A stretch of 9,086 nucleotides of DNA, taken from assembly GCA_900541315.1 (NCBI GenBank), contig UQJF01000122.1, positions 1 through 9,086 of the forward strand, read 5' to 3'. Source of the stretch: an uncultured Clostridium sp. (GTDB taxonomy: Bacteria > Bacillota > Clostridia > Lachnospirales > Lachnospiraceae). The notes below the pieces were generated by a model. It did not search any database, was not told where the DNA came from, and worked only from the letters and a program-made list of their open reading frames with translations. Every line of letters starts with the position of its first letter. The stretch's first letter is position 1. Position numbers and translations under genes: made by a program. Shown piece by piece: positions 1 through 5,620 of the stretch.

Positions 1-23
1 GCACGTAGCAATTCGGTATCAGA

Positions 24-70
24 GGGGTCAAAATACCTTTTGACCCCAACATCATGTTATATAAGGGTCA
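24..70. repeat. Intergenic hairpin with perfect 10-bp arms and a competing third arm
   Basis: The arms GGGGTCAAAA (24-33) and TTTTGACCCC (38-47) are perfect reverse complements around a 4-nt loop. A further GGGTCA at 65-70 can pair instead with TGACCC at 41-46, enclosing the small dyad AACATCATGTT (48-58). The element lies 37 bp past the stop codon of the kinase gene, so it would be at the 3' end of that transcript. Neither strand has a T-run after the stem, so it is not a standard intrinsic terminator. It could be a transcript-end stabiliser, an attenuator for a gene to the left of the window, or a dispersed intergenic repeat. The pairing is seen directly; the role is open. Confidence 0.6.
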
Positions 71-83
71 TGATTTGATCATT

Positions 84-1304
84 TTATGCTTCTTTGATCT
101 TGCGCAATGCAAATGCAGCTGCATCATCAGCTCCAAAAGCGCCTGCCTTTGTTACCAGCTTCATTCCTTCGTACTTTCCGCCCTTTACCTGCACTAATGG
201 GATACCTACGCGGATCTCAGAAAGGATCTGGGAACCGTCTGCTTCGATGTTCATCAGCATTCCAAGGGCTGTATCACCGCCTGTAAGGAATACACCGGAA
301 ACCTTTACCTGTTCCAGGATCTCCATTGCCAGACGGCCAACTATGGAACGTACCTTATCACCAGTCTCTACAGGGCCAAGTCCTAACGCCTCACCAGCTT
401 CAAAGGAAAGCTCCAGTTCGCTTCTGTCATAGGCTGTATTGGTAAGAAGAATGGTATCTTTACCTGCCTTTAAAGAATCTACCACTTCTTTCAGATAAGA
501 CTCTGTATCCTCTTTTCCGGACAGAATATCATGCATAGGAAGCTTTACCATTTTAATCCCGGCTTCTTCGCAGTATTTCATCTGCCGGTTAGTCACAGTA
601 CTTACACTTGCAACCACTCCCATCGCCGGAAGAGACGGCCGTTCCAGTTCCATCAGATTATCAGCCAGTCCTGCTGTGCCGATATAAAGCACCTTTTTTC
701 CTGTTTTTGCAACTGCCTTTAAAACTTTCTTTAAATCATCATTGCAATCTGCATCGCATACATAAATGCGGCCTTCTGTAAAATCAAGATCATCGCTTCT
801 CACATCCGGAAGTCTTTTTAAAATGACCTTTTCTTCATAATATCTTCCCAGCATCCTTACCAGATCATCTTCTACTACCGGATTCTTAGGGTCGCTGGCA
901 AGCTCCGTGCGGCAGATCTCTACGCCGTTTAAACACTGCACCCCGTCTATAGTCGTTCTCTTTAAATCCGGAAGAGCCGGTGCAAAGATCATTAATTCCG
1001 GTTTGAAATGTTCATCTACTGCCTTGATTTCTGCTGCAATATTTCCTCTCATGGTGGAATCAACTTTTTTGATCACATAGCGGAAGCTGCCAAAATCCAC
1101 ATCTTCCAGTGCATGGGACACTATCTCATATGCATGATCAGGATGAACCGTTCTGGACTCTGTATCAATGACAATAGATCTGTCTGCACCCATCGGCTTT
1201 CCGCAAAACAGCACTTCTGTTGGAAAACCTCTTCTGCGCAGCTGGACGCCGGTATCATTAGCTCCGGTAAAATCATCTGCAATGATCAGGTATCTTTCTT
1301 CCAA
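84..1304 (-). CDS. Four-carbon acid sugar kinase family protein (DUF1537; D-threonate / 3-oxo-tetronate kinase-like)
   Basis: Cytosolic ATP-dependent kinase of the family that phosphorylates C4 sugar acids such as D-threonate, D-erythronate or 3-oxo-tetronate before their entry into central metabolism. Numbered from a TTG start, the protein is 406 aa, the usual length. The N-terminal substrate domain opens with IADDFTGANDTG (residues 8-19) and has KKVDSTMRGN (79-88) and the PALPDLKRTTIDGV stretch (about 109-122). The C-terminal nucleotide domain has TGGDTA (341-346) and KAGAFG (386-391). A GTG at 1313 is also in frame, but AAAGGCGGTG (1320-1311) is a near-consensus ribosome binding site 6 nt before TTG at 1304 and overlaps that GTG, so I prefer the TTG. 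The gene is divergent from the PrpR_N regulator, its probable controller. The exact substrate cannot be read from sequence; pdxA-like or aldolase partners may lie left of the window. Confidence 0.92.
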   Translation of the reverse strand: MEERYLIIADDFTGANDTGVQLRRRGFPTEVLFCGKPMGADRSIVIDTESRTVHPDHAYEIVSHALEDVDFGSFRYVIKKVDSTMRGNIAAEIKAVDEHFKPELMIFAPALPDLKRTTIDGVQCLNGVEICRTELASDPKNPVVEDDLVRMLGRYYEEKVILKRLPDVRSDDLDFTEGRIYVCDADCNDDLKKVLKAVAKTGKKVLYIGTAGLADNLMELERPSLPAMGVVASVSTVTNRQMKYCEEAGIKMVKLPMHDILSGKEDTESYLKEVVDSLKAGKDTILLTNTAYDRSELELSFEAGEALGLGPVETGDKVRSIVGRLAMEILEQVKVSGVFLTGGDTALGMLMNIEADGSQILSEIRVGIPLVQVKGGKYEGMKLVTKAGAFGADDAAAFALRKIKEA

Positions 1305-1392
1305 CCATTTCACCGCCTTTCTAATTGTTTATTTTTGAAACACTTTTGTGAGAGTTCATATTTTTTTTAGATTTATTTCTCATTCGTTTTAT

Positions 1393-1422
1393 ATTCTACA
1401 CGCTTTTATCTTTCTATTTCAA
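1393..1422 (-). promoter_or_regulatory. Sigma-A promoter of the sugar acid kinase gene
   Basis: On the minus strand TTGAAA (1422-1417; 5/6 to TTGACA) is followed after 18 bp by TAGAAT (1398-1393; 5/6 to TATAAT). Transcription would begin near 1386, giving a leader of about 80 nt. The -35 box lies inside the spacer of the opposing regulator promoter, so the two promoters overlap and polymerase binding at one should hinder the other. Confidence 0.6.
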
Positions 1423-1439
1423 TGAATTTGTTGTATAAT
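1411..1439 (+). promoter_or_regulatory. Sigma-A promoter of the PrpR_N-type regulator
   Basis: A perfect TATAAT -10 box (1434-1439) is preceded directly by TTG. The -35 at a 17-bp spacing, TTTCTA (1411-1416), matches only 3/6. Transcription would start near 1446, leaving a leader of about 35 nt that contains the 14-bp palindrome and the ribosome binding site. No sigma-54 -24/-12 (GG...GC) element is evident. Confidence 0.6.
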
Positions 1440-1454
1440 ATGTTTAAATTTGTA

Positions 1455-1468
1455 ACATTTATAAATGT
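1455..1468. promoter_or_regulatory. 14-bp perfect palindrome, candidate operator
   Basis: ACATTTATAAATGT reads the same on both strands. It sits just after the predicted start point of the regulator transcript and just before its GAGGTG ribosome binding site (1469-1474). That is a typical place for an autorepression operator, and Fis-type helix-turn-helix dimers bind such dyads. The palindrome is seen; that the neighbouring regulator binds it is inference. AT-rich intergenic DNA can give such palindromes by chance, although 14 perfect bases is long for this. Confidence 0.45.
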
Positions 1469-1480
1469 GAGGTGCCCTAA

Positions 1481-3301
1481 ATGATAAAAAAAATCCGTAT
1501 ACTGGGAATTGCCCCCTATAAAGGACTTGCCACTCTTATGAAACAATGTGCCCTGCAGTACCCTGAAATCGAGTTTACCGCCTATGCAGGAAGCATGGAA
1601 CAGGGACTTGCCCTTGCAAAACGCTACAGCGAACATTATGACGTTATCATCTCCCGTGCAAACACAGCCAAGATGATCTCCCAGTCTGTGCATATCCCGG
1701 TCATCGATATTGGTATTGGCTATTATGATGTACTGCGCTGTATTAAAATGGCCCAGAATACCGGGACCAAATTTGCCCTTTTAGGCTTCCAGTCCCTGAC
1801 TGTCATCGCAAAAAACCTCTGCGATCTTCTCCAGATCCATGTAGATATTTTCTCCTTCTCCGTAGATAACTGGAAAGGCTCCGGCGATCTTCTGGACCGT
1901 ATGAAGGAACAGGGCTATAAAACTGTAGTCTGCGATATGATCCCTTATGACCATGCAAAAATGATCGGACTTACACCTATCCTTCTTACTTCCAGTGCAG
2001 AAAGTGTAAAACAGGCCATTGAAAATGCTATTGGCACCTGGCAGCAGTACCAGAAGCTGTGCAATTCCAATGCCATGATGCAATCCCTGATCCGCAGCAG
2101 CTCCAACCAGTATCTGATCCTGGATCTGGAAGGCCGTTGCCATTATTCCACAGTCAATGATGAAAAAGAGGAGGAATTTATCCAGAGCCTGCAAAAAGAG
2201 CTTGGAAAATGCCGCACTTCCTCCAGGCGTTCTTTCTTTATCACACTGGGAAACCAGCTGTATTCCGTCCGCTCCAGCCTGGCTGAGGAAGGGAATTTCC
2301 CTTATATCATCTTCCGCATCATGTTATCCAAGATTCCTTTAAGCCACTCTAAATACGGCATTACCATTATGGATAAAGAACAGGCATTACAAAGCTTTAT
2401 TGAAAGCTTTTACAGCAATACAGAACTATCCCGCAGTGCTGCCGCTGCCATGGATCAGTCAGGTTCTTCTTCAGTCCCTCTTATGATCACCGGAGAGATC
2501 GGTACAGGCAAAGACCGTGTAGCTTATCTCCACTATGCAAAGAGCCAGTTTAATGATGAACCGCTTTACGTTGTAAACTGTTCCATGTTAAATGATAAAA
2601 CCTGGAATTTCCTGATCAATCATTACAACTCTCCTTTTACAGACAACGGAAATACCATTTACATCTCCAATCTGGGCGTTTTGTCTCATCAGCGGCAGAA
2701 ACAGCTGTTATCCATCATACTGGACACCAACCTGCACATCCGCAACCGTCTGATCTTTTCCTGTACCCAGGCAAAGGACGGTCATATGCCCCATGCTGCA
2801 TTGGAGTATACCAATATGCTGGGGTGTGTGCCTCTTCCTATCAAGCCTTTACGGGAGCAGAAAAATGACATTGTTCCTTCAGCCGCCCTTTATATTGATA
2901 CATTGAACCAGAATCTGGGCCGCCAGGTGGTAGGACTGGAAGACGGGGCCGCAAAGCTTCTTATAGAATATGACTATCCATGTAACCGCACCCAGTTTAA
3001 ACGTATATTAAAAAAAGCAGTACTGGAAACCAGCACTGCCTATATATCCCGTGATACAATTGAAAAAATATTAAAAGAAGAGTCCGCCTTTTTCCCGGAT
3101 GACCATGAAGCGCATATGATAACACATTCCAAAGCGCTTCCTGAAAAAGAAGGCTTTTCCCTGAACTTAGAACAGCCTCTTGACCGCATCAATCAGGACA
3201 TTGTCCAGCATATTTTAAACAGCTGCAATGGAAACCAGACAGCTGCAGCAAAGAAGCTGGGGATCAGCCGTACCACTTTATGGCGCTATATCAACCGGTG
3301 A
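1481..3301 (+). CDS. PrpR_N domain transcriptional regulator with degenerate AAA+ domain and Fis-type HTH
   Basis: DNA-binding regulator of 606 aa. Residues about 5-185 resemble the PrpR N-terminal sensor domain, a periplasmic-binding-like fold that binds small carboxylates in PrpR. Residues about 195-285 look PAS-like. Residues about 305-530 follow the sigma-54 activator AAA+ fold, with Walker A GEIGTGKD (338-345) and PLPIKPLREQKNDI (451-464). The C-terminus (about 566-606) is a Fis-type HTH with NGNQTAAAKKLGISRTTLWR. The GAFTGA loop that contacts sigma-54 is absent (SPFTDNG at 384-390), and the Walker B region reads NTIYISNLG (391-399), where active members have an Asp-Glu pair. It therefore probably acts on sigma-A promoters as a ligand-controlled repressor or activator. 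GAGGTG stands 6 nt before ATG. The divergent kinase is its likely target, suggesting a C4 sugar acid or its phosphate as ligand. Confidence 0.88.
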   Translation: MIKKIRILGIAPYKGLATLMKQCALQYPEIEFTAYAGSMEQGLALAKRYSEHYDVIISRANTAKMISQSVHIPVIDIGIGYYDVLRCIKMAQNTGTKFALLGFQSLTVIAKNLCDLLQIHVDIFSFSVDNWKGSGDLLDRMKEQGYKTVVCDMIPYDHAKMIGLTPILLTSSAESVKQAIENAIGTWQQYQKLCNSNAMMQSLIRSSSNQYLILDLEGRCHYSTVNDEKEEEFIQSLQKELGKCRTSSRRSFFITLGNQLYSVRSSLAEEGNFPYIIFRIMLSKIPLSHSKYGITIMDKEQALQSFIESFYSNTELSRSAAAAMDQSGSSSVPLMITGEIGTGKDRVAYLHYAKSQFNDEPLYVVNCSMLNDKTWNFLINHYNSPFTDNGNTIYISNLGVLSHQRQKQLLSIILDTNLHIRNRLIFSCTQAKDGHMPHAALEYTNMLGCVPLPIKPLREQKNDIVPSAALYIDTLNQNLGRQVVGLEDGAAKLLIEYDYPCNRTQFKRILKKAVLETSTAYISRDTIEKILKEESAFFPDDHEAHMITHSKALPEKEGFSLNLEQPLDRINQDIVQHILNSCNGNQTAAAKKLGISRTTLWRYINR

Positions 3302-3500
3302 TCCCATCTTTTTTCTTTAACCCTTTTGTATTCTTCTCCACCAGTCTGCGGGCTACCATGATCTGGTGCCCGCAGCCGGTGCATTTTAAGCGAAAATCTG
3401 CCCCTACTCTTAAGATCTCCCACTCACTGCTTCCACACGGGTGGGGCTTTTTTAATTTTACGATATCTCCTACTTCATAGTTTAAACGTTCTTCAGGCAT
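3291..3500 (-). CDS. DUF951 domain-containing protein
   Basis: Small 69-aa soluble protein of the DUF951 family, found across Firmicutes and of unknown function. The family core is clear: VGDIVKLKKPHPCG (10-23), then WEILRVGADFRLKCTGCGH (27-45), then MVARR and EK. Cys22 in HPCG and the Cys40-x2-Cys43 pair suggest a small zinc ribbon or another metal or nucleic-acid site, but this is unproven. The tail is lysine-rich. ATG at 3500 is preceded by AGGAG 9 nt upstream. The gene starts 33 nt after the sirtuin stop and has no obvious promoter, so it is probably the last gene of that operon. Its last 11 bp overlap the 3' end of the convergent regulator gene. Confidence 0.88.
   Translation of the reverse strand: MPEERLNYEVGDIVKLKKPHPCGSSEWEILRVGADFRLKCTGCGHQIMVARRLVEKNTKGLKKKDGITG
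3429..3453 (+). terminator. Possible intrinsic terminator of the regulator gene, antisense to DUF951
   Basis: On the plus strand, GC-tt-CCAC-acgg-GTGG-g-GC (3429-3447) can form an imperfect hairpin followed by six T (3448-3453) and AATTTT. It lies about 130 nt past the regulator stop codon, inside the DUF951 coding region. The same bases encode the conserved KKPHPCGSS segment of DUF951, so the resemblance may be a by-product of coding constraint. The stem is short. No better terminator is visible nearer the regulator stop. Confidence 0.3.
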
Positions 3501-3533
3501 ATTCTTTTTCTCCTGTCTGTACCAAAATATCTG

Positions 3534-4256
3534 TTATTCCACAACTGCTCCCAGCACCTTTCCGATGCTGTCAGAGATCACCAGATCTGCCTGGGAATCT
3601 CTGGAAGTTACGCTTTTATTGATCAGAATCAGTTTACTGCCTCTGTAATAGTCAATAAGACCTGCTGCCGGATAAACTACAAGGGAAGTGCCGCCAATGA
3701 TCAGCATGTCTGCATTGCGGATATAGTCAATAGATTTCCGGATCGTACGGTCATCCAGTCCTTCTTCATAAAGGACTACATCCGGTTTGATGCGGCCGCC
3801 ACAAGAGCAGGTGGGAACGCCTTCACTGTTTCTTACATAGTCCAGATCATAAAACTGGCCGCAGCGGGTGCAGTAATTTCTGTGTACAGAACCATGAAGC
3901 TCCAGCACTTCTTTGCTTCCTGCCATCTGGTGAAGACCGTCAATGTTCTGGGTAATCACAGCCTTTAATTTTCCTTCCTGTTCCAGTTTTGCAAGGGCTT
4001 TATGGGCTGCATTCGGTTTTGCATCAGGAAACAGCATGCGGTCTTTATAGAAGCGGTAAAATTCTTCCGGATTCTGTATGTAAAAGCTGTGGCTGATGAT
4101 CCGTTCCGGCGGATATTTATATTTCTGGTTATACAGCCCGTCTACACTGCGAAAATCCGGTATGCCGCTTTCCGTGGAGACACCGGCTCCGCCAAAGAAT
4201 ACAATATTGCCGCTTTCATTGATCCAGTCTTTTAACTGCTGCCATTTTTCATCCAT
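3534..4256 (-). CDS. NAD-dependent protein deacylase, sirtuin (SIR2/CobB family)
   Basis: Cytosolic sirtuin that removes acetyl or other acyl groups from protein lysines, consuming NAD+ and releasing nicotinamide and O-acetyl-ADP-ribose. The 240-aa length is normal for a bacterial single-domain enzyme. Visible motifs in order are FFGGAGVSTESGIPDFRS (20-37, NAD site), TQNIDGLHQMAG (102-113), catalytic His121 in ELHGS, a zinc ribbon with Cys129, Cys132, Cys150 and Cys152, GRIKPDVVLYEE (154-165), GTSLVVYPA (189-197) and LILINKS (209-215). All key residues are present. Residues 49-70 lack the Ala-x14-Tyr-x2-Arg pattern of desuccinylase-type CobB as far as I can see, so deacetylation is the more likely activity. 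AGGAGG stands 8 nt before ATG. It lies 54 nt after the GNAT gene with no terminator between, so co-transcription is likely. Confidence 0.95.
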   Translation of the reverse strand: MDEKWQQLKDWINESGNIVFFGGAGVSTESGIPDFRSVDGLYNQKYKYPPERIISHSFYIQNPEEFYRFYKDRMLFPDAKPNAAHKALAKLEQEGKLKAVITQNIDGLHQMAGSKEVLELHGSVHRNYCTRCGQFYDLDYVRNSEGVPTCSCGGRIKPDVVLYEEGLDDRTIRKSIDYIRNADMLIIGGTSLVVYPAAGLIDYYRGSKLILINKSVTSRDSQADLVISDSIGKVLGAVVE

Positions 4257-4310
4257 ATGCGTTTCCTCCTATAAAATGTAATTCTTTCTGTGCCTGATTT
4301 TGCGAGAAAT

Positions 4311-5393
4311 TTACACTACTTCATCCAGAAATACTCCTCGCAGCGTCCTCACATACTCTGTCCAGAACGGTGGTGCAACACCTGATATCTCTTCTAAGGG
4401 CCTGTACCCAAAGATCCACTGTGCAAGCTCATCAATGTTGATCTCCAACACCTCACTTGAAGACAAAATCGCCTGTTCGCTGCCTTCTGCTTCTGTCTGC
4501 AATCCCAGTCCAATCATCCGCTCCAGTGTACCTCCATTTTTTTCCAGTTTCCACAGCCAGTGGCCTTCATTTTCCGGTATAATGGGATCTTTTATGGAAA
4601 AAACCGCCTGAAATCTGTCTTCCGGCGCATTCTCATTTAAACCGATGACCTCCAGTAGTGCTTTTATATCTGTGATCCGGGCCATGATCGCCGGGTGCGT
4701 ATCTGACGGTTCGATTTCAGATAAGGTGTAATAAAACCGCTCTTCTCTCTTTCCAAGTCCCCACCAGGCTTCCAATGCATGAAGTTTTCCGTCTTTTTCA
4801 TACCAGCCGGTCACTTCTCCTGCTTCGCTTTCAAGCTCTTTTTTAAGAAGCTCCATATAAGCCTTATCTCTTACTGCATAAACTTCATAATGCTTCTCAA
4901 GCCAATCATTCATCCAGTGAGCTGCTGTTTCTGCCTTTTTTGCCAGATCCACAGGGCGCTTCTCCAGATCTTTTTCCGGTTCATCCTCCGGCTTCCACAC
5001 CGGCTGGTCATAGATAAAGGCAAACTGGAAAGGGCGGTAGATCGCCTCTGCGGCAGGCATCAGGAAACAGAAAGGCTTTTTCTCCTGGTTTAAATCCTGA
5101 AGCATTTTATAAAGAACCTGGCGCATATAGCCTTTATGACGCTGGTCTGCAGCCGTGGCCACGCCTACAATATAAGGCAGTTCCCATTTTTTTCCATTTA
5201 CAGAGATCATATATGGATTTAAATGAGCCATGGTCAGAAGCTTCCCTTCCTCTCCTTCTATGGCAAGCACTTTACTGCCTGGGAGTTTTTCAGAAAAATA
5301 ATAATCTGCAAAGCTTTTTGAATCTTCCGGAAATGCTTCTTCCCATAAGGGTCTGCATTTTCCGTATTCACTTTTATCTAAATATCGTACCAC
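4311..5393 (-). CDS. GNAT family N-acetyltransferase, Eis-like with C-terminal SCP2-type domain
   Basis: Acetyl-CoA-dependent acetyltransferase of about 360 aa, laid out like Eis-type enzymes: two GNAT-like halves followed by a sterol-carrier-like domain. Counting from the most upstream GTG (5399), the acetyl-CoA motif is VGVATAADQRHKGYMRQVL (78-96) with the pyrophosphate loop QRHKGY. The segment FCFLMPAAEAIYRPFQFAFIYD (110-131) matches the aromatic region after it, and residues about 235-345 form the C-terminal domain. Eis uses a Tyr and the chain's terminal carboxylate in catalysis; this protein ends FLDEVV. Known relatives acetylate aminoglycosides or protein lysines, so the substrate here is unknown. 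AGAGG 5 nt before GTG at 5393 supports that start over the GTG at 5399. The gene leads a probable operon with the sirtuin and DUF951. A MITE sits 41 bp upstream and no clear promoter remains between. Confidence 0.85.
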   Translation of the reverse strand: MVRYLDKSEYGKCRPLWEEAFPEDSKSFADYYFSEKLPGSKVLAIEGEEGKLLTMAHLNPYMISVNGKKWELPYIVGVATAADQRHKGYMRQVLYKMLQDLNQEKKPFCFLMPAAEAIYRPFQFAFIYDQPVWKPEDEPEKDLEKRPVDLAKKAETAAHWMNDWLEKHYEVYAVRDKAYMELLKKELESEAGEVTGWYEKDGKLHALEAWWGLGKREERFYYTLSEIEPSDTHPAIMARITDIKALLEVIGLNENAPEDRFQAVFSIKDPIIPENEGHWLWKLEKNGGTLERMIGLGLQTEAEGSEQAILSSSEVLEINIDELAQWIFGYRPLEEISGVAPPFWTEYVRTLRGVFLDEVV

Positions 5394-5433
5394 ATCCACC
5401 TCTTTCTGCCCAGTACAGCGGCCTTATTGAATG

Positions 5434-5441
5434 GAATTTAT
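5434..5441. repeat. Left 8-bp target site duplication of MITE copy 1
   Basis: GAATTTAT directly abuts the left end of the MITE and is repeated exactly at 5597-5604 beyond its right end. An exact flanking repeat of this length is the mark of transposase-mediated insertion. Confidence 0.9.
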
Positions 5442-5596
5442 GTTACAGTTCAGCCATGCGCTGGTTTGAATGAGAAAGTGTGTTGCAAGCTTGCTTGCAT
5501 AAGCACTTTTTCATCCAAATCAGCATATGGTGGAACCACCAAGCTTCTTGTTTTCATGAATATGGAAACAAGAAGATGTAATGGCTGAACTGTAAC
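5442..5596. mobile_element. 155-bp MITE, copy 1, complete
   Basis: Non-coding element bounded by perfect 16-bp terminal inverted repeats, GTTACAGTTCAGCCAT (5442-5457) and ATGGCTGAACTGTAAC (5581-5596), and flanked by an exact 8-bp duplication. Inside are three hairpins: a 21-bp stem with three mismatches (5460-5480 with 5504-5524) enclosing the palindrome GCAAGCTTGC, a small one, TGGTGG-aa-CCACCA (5528-5541), and a 14-bp stem with one wobble (5544-5557 with 5562-5575). The element encodes no protein and must be moved by a transposase elsewhere. An 8-bp duplication fits several insertion sequence families (IS66, IS256, ISL3 or IS1595-like); the ends do not let me choose. It lies between the DUF2156 stop and the GNAT start. 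Confidence 0.93.
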
Positions 5597-5604
5597 GAAT
5601 TTAT
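5597..5604. repeat. Right 8-bp target site duplication of MITE copy 1
   Basis: GAATTTAT, identical to 5434-5441, directly follows the right terminal repeat. Removing the element and one copy restores a continuous GAATTTAT, the predicted pre-insertion site. Confidence 0.9.
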
Positions 5605-5620
5605 CTTAATTTCTGTAAAC

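Noticed and set aside
1781..2194. 137-aa open frame on the minus strand
   Set aside because: It lies wholly inside the well-supported regulator gene, has no ribosome binding site and no recognisable family; it is a shadow frame.
1481..3301. True propionate/2-methylcitrate regulator PrpR
   Set aside because: No prpBCD-like genes are adjacent, the sigma-54 activation motifs are missing, and the divergent neighbour is a sugar acid kinase. Only the sensor domain type is shared.
4779..5093. 104-aa plus-strand frame rich in Phe and Cys
   Set aside because: It is antisense to the GNAT gene, and its hydrophobic look comes from reading Lys/Glu-rich codons in reverse. There is no ribosome binding site.
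5213..5473. 86-aa plus-strand frame running into the MITE
   Set aside because: It crosses the GNAT start and the MITE edge with no ribosome binding site or family resemblance; it is a chance frame.
5544..5575. MITE hairpin as the intrinsic terminator of the DUF2156 gene
   Set aside because: The stem is good, but no T-run follows it on the minus strand.
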